Position numbers and translations under genes: made by a program. The notes beneath the pieces are model-generated. The model did not search any database. It saw only the letters and a list, made by a program, of their open reading frames with translations, and was not told the origin of the DNA. A stretch of 64,000 bases of DNA from Planctomycetota bacterium (lineage in GTDB: Bacteria > Planctomycetota > UBA1135 > GCA-002748355), in assembly GCA_002748355.1 (NCBI GenBank), contig PDSF01000028.1:62001-126000 (forward strand). Direction: 5' to 3'. This document shows, in pieces, positions 18,380 to 28,953 of the stretch; the stretch's first letter is position 1, and the number at the start of each line of letters is the position of its first letter.

Positions 18380-21300
18380 ATGCTCCAGCTGCTCTTCGTG
18401 CTTGCCGTGCTTTTCGGCCTCAGTGGATGTGCCTCCGATCATTCGGGCGCCGATGCTTCTGCGGAAGCTACGGAAACGACCGAAGCGAGTTGGCCCGAGG
18501 GCAGCCTCGTGCATCTATGCAGCTGCAGCCGCGAGCTGCCGGCACGCTGGCGAGATGCTGAGTGGCTGCTGCGCCTGCGCCAACATGTGAACCAGGGCGG
18601 GAGCCTCCTCCTCGAGGGGCACGCGGTGCAGTTGGCGGTGGCCCTGGGACTCACTGCGCCAGGGAGCGTCGAGCGCCGCGTCCTGCGCCGAGGCCAGGAT
18701 GGGCGCAGTGATGCGGCCGGGACACGATTTGGCTTGGCGCCGGCGCCCATCGCTGAGCAGGTGCTCGGCTTTGGGCCAAAGGCGGTCTATTTCGATAGCT
18801 CTCCCTTGCTGCGGGTGGAATACCTGGCGCTCGACTACCTTCAGCTACGAGGGGGCGTGGCCCTCGGCTTTCTCGCGATCGATGAGCGGGGAATCGAGCG
18901 AGCTAGGAGTGATTGTCTCCTTGCCGGCTGGGAGCTCGGCAAGGGCCGGGTCCTGAGCTTTGGGCTGGTTTCTGCCCAAGGAGAAGCACATCGGGAACCT
19001 GCTGAGCAATGGCTGGCGGCCAAGGGGCAAGCCTGGCTTACGCGTGGGCGAGAGCTGGCGGTCTGTCGCGAAGACGGGGCGCCGCCGCGGCCTGCGATCG
19101 ATGCCTGGGGGCCGGTGCCGAAAGCGCCTGCCCGGCCACCCCTGTATCTTGAAGGCCCGAGGCCGTCCCGGCCGTGGCAGCTCGGAGTTGCTATTCCTGG
19201 GGCCCTCTTGCAGCAATGGAATCGAGCCAAGCTTGCTGAGCACCTGGCTGCGCACCGCATCGATCTCGTGCTCCTGGGGGTGACGGGTCTGGACCGCCTG
19301 CTCGATCCGGTGAAGGCAAGCGGCTTGCGGGTGCAAGCCGACGACGTCTCGGAGGAAACTCTCCTCGACTTCGCCGCCTCTGCCCATGATCAGGGAATGC
19401 AAGTGGCCCTTGAACTCCCTGACGGTGGTGGGCGCTTGCAGCCAGGTGAGGAGCAGTTGGCCTTCGTGGACGCCCTCGCTTCCCGGTTCTTTGACGAGGA
19501 GAAGCTGGGCCGGGAGGCCTTCGATGGGCTCGTGCTTGGCGGTTTCGATCGCTGGACCATGCGGGCGGCTTTGGCAAGCTTGCAGCAGCAGCGGCCTTCC
19601 ATCTTTGTCGTGAGCCGCGAGGGCGAGGCAGCGCCGTCCGATGCCGTGATCGGGCAGATCGAGCCGCAGGCTGGTCGCTTTGCTGGCCTAGCGATCAGCG
19701 GGCACGATGCTGCGTCGCTGCGAAGGGCCTATCGACCTGGCGTGCACGGACTCTTGCGTTTGGACAGCGCTGCCGCGCATGGGGCGAGCCCGGATTGGTT
19801 GCGGCAGCAGTGCAAGGACTTCGTGCGGCTCTTCGGAGATCGCGCGCACGCCATCGTCTTGGATCTGGAAAACCCTGAGCGGCTCACCGAGATGCTGCAG
19901 CTCTGCTCCTTGGCGTCGGCTCCACTTGCCGAAGCGGCGGTCTACCGCCTGGCCAGCACGGGCCGTGGCGGGGCGCGCGACGCGCTTGGCCAGCTGCTTC
20001 CGAGTCCGGCGCTGGGAGCGCAATCCCCAGCAGCAGCGGCGACGACGGTCTTGGAGAACCGCTGGCTGCGCCTTGAGCTGGGTGGGGGGCGATTGCTGTT
20101 CGATCCAAAGCGGAGCGGGGATTTCGGTCGCTCTGCTCTGGTCTTGTCGCCGGGCTTCGATCGCTCGCGAATCCTCGGTGCACGCCCAGGTCCCGGCTAC
20201 CTCCTTGAATACGACAGCGACTTCCAGCCCGGTTCGAACAAGCGAGAGGCCAGGGGGACCCTGCTTCTGAGCAAGGATGAGCCCAGGTGGCCGGGCGCGC
20301 TCCGCCGTGGCGGCATCGAGACCCTTCGGCAAGAGCTTGAGCTGCCGAGGGGGCGCTATCAGTTGCTCCTCGAGGGGCAGCCCGGAGCCGAGGGGGCGGT
20401 GCTGGAGCTGGCTCTTGAGTCGGCGGTGCTGGGCAACCTGGTTGGCAAGAAGGCGCGAGTTGAGAAGAGTTTCGAGTTCAGTATCGCCGAGCAGCGTCCA
20501 TGTGAGCTGCAGCTACGTTTGCGGGCCGGTGCCCGAGTGGAACTCTTGCGTGCCGAGCTGCATCGCATTGGCGATGTCGGCCAGGAGCAGAAGTTCCAGG
20601 AGACAGCTGGGCCCCTCGTCGAGCTCAAAGAGTGGGTGACGACCAGCTTCCTGCGCGAAGAGCGAGAGCTGCGCATGCTTGGTGATCTGCCCGGTTTTCT
20701 GATCAGCGTGCGCTACCACAAGGCCAATAACGGGCTCCGGGTGGAACGCAGCTTTGCGCTGCCGGGATACCGGCTGCTTGCGGCGGCGCGGAGTCGTGGC
20801 CGTGCTCCCTGGATTCTTGAGGGGACGCGCAAGGGCCTGCCCCGGCTTTGGATCTACGAGCTGGGGCAGGGGCCAAAGCACCGCTCGCTTTGGATTCCTG
20901 GCCGCGGCTTGCGGTTGCGCAATGCGCCCCGTTCGCACACGGGATTCCGGCTTGCGGTGCTCTTGGCTGACGAGTTTGGACCCAGCTGCGATCCCGTTGC
21001 CCTGACCCACGAGTTGCGAATGCTCTTCGATCCGCCGACCCTGCGTTTGCAGGCGGGGCGGGCCGAACTACCGGCATCGCTGCCGCATCCCTGGCCTCGC
21101 CTGCTCAAAGTTTCGGCGCAGGAAGCCCAAGCCTTACGGGTGCAGGATCCTCTCGGGGTGCGAAATCTCCGAAGCGTAGCGCGGCGGGATGGCGGAGCTT
21201 TCGCCACGGTGATGCAGTGGCCACAAGAGCGCATGGCTCTGTGGCTAAGGCAGCCTGGCGAGCCGGCGGTGAGTCCGGGTTCAAAGAGGATACTCCGGCT

Positions 21301-21766
21301 GGCTAGCCAGGCGGAATCACGCATTGTTCTGCGTCGGCATGCACTCACCCCCTTTTCGCTGCGGGCCTCCGTGCGCTTCGAAGGGAACTTGCCGGAGCTG
21401 AGCTTTGCTGGGGAGTCCTGGCTCTATCGAGGGATGCACGAGCTGGTGGCGCCCTACCTGCTTGGCGATCTCGCCTTCACTGCCGGATCGCATCGCTGGA
21501 ATGGGATACGTCTGTTGGATAGCAGCGCCGGGATTACTCGCTGCGGCCTGGATGCGCATTCCTGGGAGATTGCTACCAGCGAGCTACCGCTGGGAACGGC
21601 TGCGAGGATGCTCTACGCAAGGGTGCTTGCTTGGGATGGGGCTTGGGGGCCTCGCTTGCGGCCGCTTGGAAGGCGAGGGGGCAGGAGTTCCTCCATGCTG
21701 GTGCGCGGTCGGCGCGAGTCCTGGAGCCTGCCTCGCTCGGCGCAGCCGGCCCGGCCCTGGCGCTGA
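18380..21766 (+). CDS. Very large lipoprotein of unknown function (possible TIM-barrel core)
   Basis: The ATG at 18380 opens a lipoprotein signal peptide with lipobox GLSGC. The mature chain is about 1,110 residues. An N-terminal part resembles a GATase/ThuA-like fold (HVNQGGSLLLEGHAVQLAV). A central part (about 270-520) alternates strands and helices as in a (beta/alpha)8 barrel: IDLVLLGVTGLDRLL, GMQVALELPDGG, FDGLVLGGFD, AIVLDLENP. The remainder is beta-rich. A glycoside hydrolase-like role is possible, but I cannot identify catalytic residues. A GTG at 18335 is the alternative start. Confidence 0.65.
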   Translation: MLQLLFVLAVLFGLSGCASDHSGADASAEATETTEASWPEGSLVHLCSCSRELPARWRDAEWLLRLRQHVNQGGSLLLEGHAVQLAVALGLTAPGSVERRVLRRGQDGRSDAAGTRFGLAPAPIAEQVLGFGPKAVYFDSSPLLRVEYLALDYLQLRGGVALGFLAIDERGIERARSDCLLAGWELGKGRVLSFGLVSAQGEAHREPAEQWLAAKGQAWLTRGRELAVCREDGAPPRPAIDAWGPVPKAPARPPLYLEGPRPSRPWQLGVAIPGALLQQWNRAKLAEHLAAHRIDLVLLGVTGLDRLLDPVKASGLRVQADDVSEETLLDFAASAHDQGMQVALELPDGGGRLQPGEEQLAFVDALASRFFDEEKLGREAFDGLVLGGFDRWTMRAALASLQQQRPSIFVVSREGEAAPSDAVIGQIEPQAGRFAGLAISGHDAASLRRAYRPGVHGLLRLDSAAAHGASPDWLRQQCKDFVRLFGDRAHAIVLDLENPERLTEMLQLCSLASAPLAEAAVYRLASTGRGGARDALGQLLPSPALGAQSPAAAATTVLENRWLRLELGGGRLLFDPKRSGDFGRSALVLSPGFDRSRILGARPGPGYLLEYDSDFQPGSNKREARGTLLLSKDEPRWPGALRRGGIETLRQELELPRGRYQLLLEGQPGAEGAVLELALESAVLGNLVGKKARVEKSFEFSIAEQRPCELQLRLRAGARVELLRAELHRIGDVGQEQKFQETAGPLVELKEWVTTSFLREERELRMLGDLPGFLISVRYHKANNGLRVERSFALPGYRLLAAARSRGRAPWILEGTRKGLPRLWIYELGQGPKHRSLWIPGRGLRLRNAPRSHTGFRLAVLLADEFGPSCDPVALTHELRMLFDPPTLRLQAGRAELPASLPHPWPRLLKVSAQEAQALRVQDPLGVRNLRSVARRDGGAFATVMQWPQERMALWLRQPGEPAVSPGSKRILRLASQAESRIVLRRHALTPFSLRASVRFEGNLPELSFAGESWLYRGMHELVAPYLLGDLAFTAGSHRWNGIRLLDSSAGITRCGLDAHSWEIATSELPLGTAARMLYARVLAWDGAWGPRLRPLGRRGGRSSSMLVRGRRESWSLPRSAQPARPWR

Positions 21767-21811
21767 GGCTCCGGCTTCCGGTCTCGGATGGCTGTGCGCA
21801 GCTTTTAGCCT

Positions 21812-23137
21812 TTAGTCCTGCTTGAGCCTTGCCGCGCCTTCTTGTGGCTGGGGCAGCAGATCGCGCAGCCAATGTTCGAGTCCGGTCCAATCGCGCTGGA
21901 TGGGGTGCATGGGAACGATGCCCAGCTTGGCCTCGGGGTCGAGGAGCATATTGCCGCTGCGATGCAGGGGCTGGGCCGCCCAGGAACGACGCGGTGGCTT
22001 ACGGGTCGGAACGCCGGCGAGCATGTGCGGCTGCCGAAACGACAAGCGTGAACGATACTTGCCCTTCTCCTCGGCCTCGGGCGCGACCGTGGTGAAGGTG
22101 GGGTCGAGGATATAGGCCTCGGCCCCGTGGCTGTCTTCGGAGACGAAGAGATAGTCGGGGCGAAGGGCATGGGAGCCGCTGCAGCTCAGGCCGCTTTCGT
22201 GCGGAGTCTCCTCGGAGCTGGTCGGCGGAATGCGTGGCTCGACCCAGAGGGTCAAGTGCTCGCCGTTAAAGCCGGCGTCACCGGGCGGCAAGAACTCGAT
22301 TTTCCCGCCGAGGAAGAGGGCTGGGACCGGGTCGCGGCGAGCTTTCCAGCCCAGGCGCGAGAGGGCTTCTACCGCCTGTAGTCCACACCAGCGTTGATAA
22401 AGGAAGGGCAGCTCGGCGATTTCGGTGTGGCCGTCGATGAGGGCATGCAGAGTGTCGGGAAGCTCCGCGGCGGGATTGAGGATCCTCGCAGAGAGCTGGC
22501 CAAGGCGCATCCAAGCGGTGCCGCCGGGATAGGGGACAGGGCGTCTAGGGCTAGAGGTGATACGTGTCGGGCTGCTGCGGAGCGCCAGAGTGCGGGTGCG
22601 TACTAGCGTGCGCTCGGCGGTCTCGAATTGTTCTTCGAGGGCGCGCAGGCGCTCGTGGATTTCGATCTCGAAGCTGTCGGCCATCTGGTCCAGCGTCACT
22701 GCCTTGAGCGCTCTGGCGAGCTGGGTGCCGATGCGGGAGCGTGCCTGCTCAAGCTCGGCCCAGAGAGCTTCCCAAAGGTGGAGGATCCACCCGTGGCCAC
22801 GGGGTTCTTTTTCGCCCAGGGGGTCGGGGCGCTCCCAGCGGGTTGGCAGTAGTTGGTGGCCGATGTTCAGGAAGTCCCGGGGGTGGCGCGAGGCGCGAGC
22901 GCGGCGGGGCGTTCTGCTCTGCACCCAGGCGGCTCCTGGCTGGATAACAAGCTCGGAGTTCTCCCGTAGGCAGGCCGGGACCAGGGCGCCGAAGACCTGG
23001 ATCTTGGAAAGCAGCGGGTGGCGCTTTTCTTGGCCGCGCGAGCTTTGCGAGGCTTGCGACACGGTGCTGCCCGCTTCGAGAAGCCAGGCGGAGGCTTCTC
23101 GAAGGTCATTCAGCAGGATCTCAGCAAGGTCACGCAT
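21812..23137 (-). CDS. DUF2357/McrC-like PD-(D/E)XK protein, second gene of an McrBC-like pair
   Basis: This 441-residue protein has a helical middle and the motif LPFLYQRWCGLQAVEALSRL, characteristic of DUF2357/McrC-type partners of McrB-like ATPases. Its C-terminal region has RPDYLF followed by AYILDPTF, the position of the PD...(D/E)xK catalytic pattern. The expected Lys appears to be Thr, so cleavage activity is uncertain. The start lies 22 bp after the stop of the AAA+ gene, on the same strand, so the two are surely co-transcribed. Members of this family are restriction or phage-defence nucleases. Assignment is from remembered motifs. Confidence 0.6.
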   Translation of the reverse strand: MRDLAEILLNDLREASAWLLEAGSTVSQASQSSRGQEKRHPLLSKIQVFGALVPACLRENSELVIQPGAAWVQSRTPRRARASRHPRDFLNIGHQLLPTRWERPDPLGEKEPRGHGWILHLWEALWAELEQARSRIGTQLARALKAVTLDQMADSFEIEIHERLRALEEQFETAERTLVRTRTLALRSSPTRITSSPRRPVPYPGGTAWMRLGQLSARILNPAAELPDTLHALIDGHTEIAELPFLYQRWCGLQAVEALSRLGWKARRDPVPALFLGGKIEFLPPGDAGFNGEHLTLWVEPRIPPTSSEETPHESGLSCSGSHALRPDYLFVSEDSHGAEAYILDPTFTTVAPEAEEKGKYRSRLSFRQPHMLAGVPTRKPPRRSWAAQPLHRSGNMLLDPEAKLGIVPMHPIQRDWTGLEHWLRDLLPQPQEGAARLKQD

Positions 23138-23158
23138 CCCTGGAGTTACTCGCTTCTC

Positions 23159-25063
23159 TCAGGCCTGAATGATGTCGCAGCCGGTAGAGAGGAGTTCGTC
23201 CCAGCTTTGCAGTAGGTCGGAGCAGAGCGGGAGACGGCTGCCGTGGTCCTCGTTCCAGCGTGCGAGCTTCTTGCGCACATCCTCGTCGAAGGGGTCGCGT
23301 GCATGGAGGCGGACCCGCCCGAGCAGCTCTTGGCGCAGGACCAGATCGAGGATGCTCCATGAGTCGAGGCCGAGGGCTTCCTTTTCTTCGAGGGCGCGTT
23401 GCAGCGACAGGGATGAGCGCACGGAGAAGGCGATACCCTTGGGGCGCAGCGAATCATCGAGGTCGAGGAGGGCGGAGACCTGATCCTCTTCGAGTTCGAG
23501 TCCCACCTGCTCCAGGCAGACCTGCGGCTCCATTTCGAGGGTCACGACGGTGGCGCGGTCGAGGAGGCGGGGGCTGAGCGGGTGCACCGTGTGGTCGGTA
23601 TTGATGGTGGCGACGAAGTGCAGGGCGGGGCTTAGGAGCAGCTCGCGCTTATTCGGCAAGGCGCGCAGGCCTTGGCCGGGGATGCGCCAGATGCGGTCCT
23701 TGGGGTCTTCGTTCTCGAGGATCACCATCAGGTCCGAGAACCAATGCTCGGGGCTGCTGAGGTTGAACTCTTCGAAGATCACGAGCCGGGCGCGTTTGTC
23801 CTTCTTGGTTTCCCAAGCCTTCTCTGCCTCGATCAGGAAGTGGGTAAAGGGGGTCGCTTCAAATCGGTGATCGACCGGGTGCACGTAGCCGAGCAGGTCT
23901 TCGGGGCCACGCCAGGTCGCCGAGACCGGCACCCGCAGCGTGCGCTCGCGATCGGGATCGTGGAGCAGGCGCAGTGCCAGGTGGCTCTTGCCAACACCGG
24001 GGGCTCCGCGCAGCAGGATCAGCGACTTGGTCTTGGAGCCGAGAAGGAGGGCATTGAGGTTTTCGCGGCCGTGGGTGTCACGGATCCACTGCTGGTTCTC
24101 GGGCTCGACCAGGGCCGGGCGATCCCAGCGCGGCAGCCGTGGTGCCGGGCGCGGGCTCGCAACGACCGGAGCCCCGATCCCTGGAGCGAGTGCTTTCAGA
24201 TCCCCCGATACCAGCGTTCCCGTCTCGGGAGCGGGAGTGCTTGCTGCGCTCTCGGCTAAGGAACTCGCTGCCAAGTCGGGTTCTCCGCTCGGCAGGCTGC
24301 GCTTGTCGACGATGCGAGAGATGCTGGAGAGGGCGCCGGGCATGGGGCCTTCGCCGACTCCGGTCTCGAAGATCGTTTGCGGTTGGTCCATTCTGGCCTG
24401 CTCGGAAGCGCGGGCGGCGGCCTTTTCGGCCGCGATCTCAAGCCAGTTGCTCAACTCTGCGTCGAAGCGCTCGAAGCGCTGCTGGTCCTCGGGCGAAAAC
24501 CAGAGGTCCTTTCCGCCTTCGAGTTCGGCTCGGACGCCGTCGAAGAGCCGTAGCACCTGGTTGCGGTCGAGCTGCCTGACGTAGGGGCCGCCGACGCTGC
24601 GGCCGCGTGGCGTTTGGACGCGAATCCTCTGGAGGCGGGTCCAGGCCCCGGGATAGGGCCGCACCAGGTAGTGGGTGCGGTGTCTGGAGCGGTCGGCCTC
24701 GACCGTGCGGACACGGTAGGCGCCTACCGCGATTTCTTGCCGTGTGCCCCCTTCGCGCACACCGCGGGGCTCTTCGAAGTCGTGGGTCCAGAAGATCAGG
24801 ATCTGGTCGTCGAAGGCTTCGGGCTGCTTCTCGAAGATCCAGGCGCCGCCGTTTTCTTCGATGACGACCTTGGGCTCTTGCAGCGAGAAGGTGTCGATGT
24901 GGAAGCAGTCACGGAGGCCGCGGGCGCAGTAATTCTCCTGGAATCTTGGGTCAGCGAGGCAGCTCCATGCCTTGGGGTTGTCGCAGATGGTGCCGTCCCA
25001 GCCGCTGCGGTGGGCATTGATGCGGATGGCTAGGGCGTTCCCCGGCTTGAGTTGAAAAGTCAT
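23159..25063 (-). CDS. McrB-like AAA+ ATPase/GTPase with novel N-terminal domain
   Basis: A 634-residue protein in three parts. The N-terminal 200 residues carry IRINAHRSGWDG...CDNP and three further cysteines. A low-complexity Pro/Ala/Ser linker (about 235-310) follows, then an AAA+ domain. That domain has Walker A RGAPGVGKS (about residue 351), Walker B LVIFEEFNLSSPE, sensor 1 ATINTDHTVHPLSPRLLDR and an Arg finger in the last motif. The sensor motif is typical of McrB-like proteins paired with DUF2357 proteins. These motor subunits recognise or translocate DNA for a nuclease partner, here the next gene. The linker length is unusual. Confidence 0.7.
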   Translation of the reverse strand: MTFQLKPGNALAIRINAHRSGWDGTICDNPKAWSCLADPRFQENYCARGLRDCFHIDTFSLQEPKVVIEENGGAWIFEKQPEAFDDQILIFWTHDFEEPRGVREGGTRQEIAVGAYRVRTVEADRSRHRTHYLVRPYPGAWTRLQRIRVQTPRGRSVGGPYVRQLDRNQVLRLFDGVRAELEGGKDLWFSPEDQQRFERFDAELSNWLEIAAEKAAARASEQARMDQPQTIFETGVGEGPMPGALSSISRIVDKRSLPSGEPDLAASSLAESAASTPAPETGTLVSGDLKALAPGIGAPVVASPRPAPRLPRWDRPALVEPENQQWIRDTHGRENLNALLLGSKTKSLILLRGAPGVGKSHLALRLLHDPDRERTLRVPVSATWRGPEDLLGYVHPVDHRFEATPFTHFLIEAEKAWETKKDKRARLVIFEEFNLSSPEHWFSDLMVILENEDPKDRIWRIPGQGLRALPNKRELLLSPALHFVATINTDHTVHPLSPRLLDRATVVTLEMEPQVCLEQVGLELEEDQVSALLDLDDSLRPKGIAFSVRSSLSLQRALEEKEALGLDSWSILDLVLRQELLGRVRLHARDPFDEDVRKKLARWNEDHGSRLPLCSDLLQSWDELLSTGCDIIQA

Positions 25064-25210
25064 TGGTAGTACCCAAGTTAGTCATGCTTATAGGCAAGCG
25101 AGGGGCCCGTGACGCAGGCTGCTCCTCGCGACAGCATCCTAGCCTCATGAGGGGGGAGGGCACAGGAACTTGCTCTTGAGAGTCTGAAGCGTTTCGAGAA
25201 GCATGTTTGG

Positions 25211-26617
25211 GTGGAAGCCGACCTGAACCGTGGATCTGTTTTTCGGCGTGCGCTCAGCTTCGGGCTGCCGTTGGCCCTGGGTATGGCCTCGCACGCGGCC
25301 TTCAACCTGATCGACCTCGGGATCGTCGGGGAGCTGGGCGAAGATGCGGTCGGGGGCGTGCACGCGGCCGGGACCATCAACTTTTTCCCGATGATCCTTG
25401 GCAACGGGCTTTCGGTTGGAGCAACGGCCCTGGTTTCGCAGCAGATCGGGGCTGGGAAGCGAAATGCGGCCCACCGCTCGGCCAACCTCGCCCTGCTGCT
25501 GACGGTCCTGCTCGGGGTCCTACTCGGTGTTCTGTTCTATGTGCTGGCCGGGCCGATCTGTGCGGCCTTGCGCCTCGAGGGCGAGCAGCTGCGCATTGGC
25601 ATCGAATACCTCGAAGTCATGAGCCTGGGCACCATCACCATGTATCTGGTGATGCACGTGACCGGGATGCTGCGCGCCATCGGCAACGCCTTCTGGCCGG
25701 TGCTCATTCTCTTTGGCAGCAACTTGCTCAACATCGGGCTCGACTATGCCTTGATCTGGGGCGATCCCCTGCTCGTGGAATGGGGGCTACCGGCTCTGGG
25801 TGTCCCGGCGCTTGGGGCGGTGGGGGCGGCTTGGGCGAGCGTGATTTCGCGGCTGCTCGGAGCTCTCTTCGGCTTCTGGATCTGTCTACGTGGCTCGACG
25901 GCGGTGCGCCCGGGATTGCCCCTTCCGCGTCGATTGCTGCTGCGCTTACGCTTCCTCATGAGCCTTGGCGTGCCGCAATCTGCGCAGATGTTCGTGCGGG
26001 CGAGCCTGATCCTGACAATGACTTGGATCGCCAATGTGAGCGGCGGGCCCTCGGCCAACGCGGCCCTCGGCATCTGCACCCGGCTCGACAGCTTCTTGCT
26101 CTTCGCTGGGCTTGGCTGGGCGAGTGCGGCGACGGCGATGGTGGGGCAGGCCATGGGGGCTCAGGACCGTGCCCGCTGTCGACGGATCGCCTTGGTCCTC
26201 GGGCTGCTGGCGGCTGCGATGGCGGCCTTTTTGGCGCTCGCCTACCTACTCGCCCCCGAATTCCTGCTAGGGCTCTTCCTCGATGCTCCCAGCGAAGAGC
26301 TGCTGCGCTTTGGCACCGAGTACTTGCTCGTGGCCGCTATTGCGCATCCGGCCGCGGCGGCGTCGATCGTCCTGGCGGGGGCGATGAACGGTGCCGGACG
26401 TAGCTTCCTGCCGATGCTCCTCGATGTCGTCGCCATCGGCCTCGTGGCGCAGCCGCTATTCTGGATCTGGTGGCAAAGCCAGCAGCCGGGAGGGCTGGCC
26501 GGAGCCTGGAGCATCGTTGTGCTCGGGAACGTTTTGCTGCTGCTGCTCTACCTCATCGTGGTGCTGCGTGGGCGCATGTTGCCCGACAAGCTGGCGGAGC
26601 CGCTGCCTGGGCGCTGA
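25211..26617 (+). CDS. MATE family efflux transporter
   Basis: This 468-residue inner-membrane protein has twelve predicted helices and the MATE pattern: FGLPLALGMASHAAFNLIDLG at the first helix, SVGATALVSQQIGAGK, and the second-half repeat GLGWASAATAMVGQAMGAQ. MATE proteins export cationic drugs or metabolites using Na+ or H+ gradients. The GTG at 25211 directly precedes the first helix. It is divergent from the McrB-like pair. A second, distinct MATE gene lies at 43748-45118. Confidence 0.9.
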   Translation: MEADLNRGSVFRRALSFGLPLALGMASHAAFNLIDLGIVGELGEDAVGGVHAAGTINFFPMILGNGLSVGATALVSQQIGAGKRNAAHRSANLALLLTVLLGVLLGVLFYVLAGPICAALRLEGEQLRIGIEYLEVMSLGTITMYLVMHVTGMLRAIGNAFWPVLILFGSNLLNIGLDYALIWGDPLLVEWGLPALGVPALGAVGAAWASVISRLLGALFGFWICLRGSTAVRPGLPLPRRLLLRLRFLMSLGVPQSAQMFVRASLILTMTWIANVSGGPSANAALGICTRLDSFLLFAGLGWASAATAMVGQAMGAQDRARCRRIALVLGLLAAAMAAFLALAYLLAPEFLLGLFLDAPSEELLRFGTEYLLVAAIAHPAAAASIVLAGAMNGAGRSFLPMLLDVVAIGLVAQPLFWIWWQSQQPGGLAGAWSIVVLGNVLLLLLYLIVVLRGRMLPDKLAEPLPGR

Positions 26618-26645
26618 CAGAATGGCGCGAGGGCTGGGCATGCGG

Positions 26646-26691
26646 GGGGCCGCTGGCCCCTGTCCCTTGCCGCGCCACAAAGAAGTGGCGC
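26646..26691. terminator. Two hairpins after the MATE gene
   Basis: Stem GGGGCC/GGCCCC with a 3-nt loop (26646-26660) and stem GCGCCAC/GTGGCGC with a 6-nt loop (26672-26691) follow the MATE stop. Neither has a T-run. They could act as 3' ends of the transporter mRNA. Confidence 0.45.
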
Positions 26692-26765
26692 AGCCGTAGA
26701 ACGCCGGATCTGCTGCTCTTGCCCCGCGCGATTTCTCCAAGCAGTCGATCAGGTACAGCTTGCCG

Positions 26766-26778
26766 AGTGCCTGGCACT
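26766..26778. promoter_or_regulatory. 13-bp palindrome upstream of dnaK
   Basis: AGTGCC-T-GGCACT is a perfect inverted repeat 115 bp before the dnaK ATG. It recalls half-sites of the CIRCE element (TTAGCACTC/GAGTGCTAA) but lacks the 9-bp spacer, so HrcA control is not supported. Confidence 0.25.
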
Positions 26779-26892
26779 AGGGGCTTTGCTGCTCCGTGGC
26801 ACAGTTGGCACGGCTGTTGATAGGGGGCGGCGCGTTCATTCAGATTTGGCCGACGCCTGCCGCGCGCAAGCAGCCAGCCCCAGGAGACAGAT

Positions 26893-28845
<1,953 letters not shown>

Positions 28846-28856
28846 GATTCTGCGTC

Positions 28857-28930
28857 GGCCCTCGGAAGAGCCTGGAGCTTTTTCGAGGGCCGCGTGCTAC
28901 CGGGGCGGTGAGGTACCGGTACCGCCGCCC
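28857..28930. terminator. Double hairpin between convergent dnaK and the HD hydrolase
   Basis: GGCCCTCG (28857-28864) pairs with CGAGGGCC (28884-28891). A second, near-perfect hairpin spans 28903-28930, with GGGCGG pairing to CCGCCC and GGTAC pairing to GTACC. Their position just after dnaK and before the convergent gene end suits a bidirectional terminator. Confidence 0.6.
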
Positions 28931-28953
28931 TCGCCAGACAGTAGCTCGCTCTG

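Noticed and set aside
26761..26892. CIRCE element before dnaK
   Set aside because: Only a 13-bp palindrome is present; the 9-bp spacer and TTAGCACTC arms are absent.
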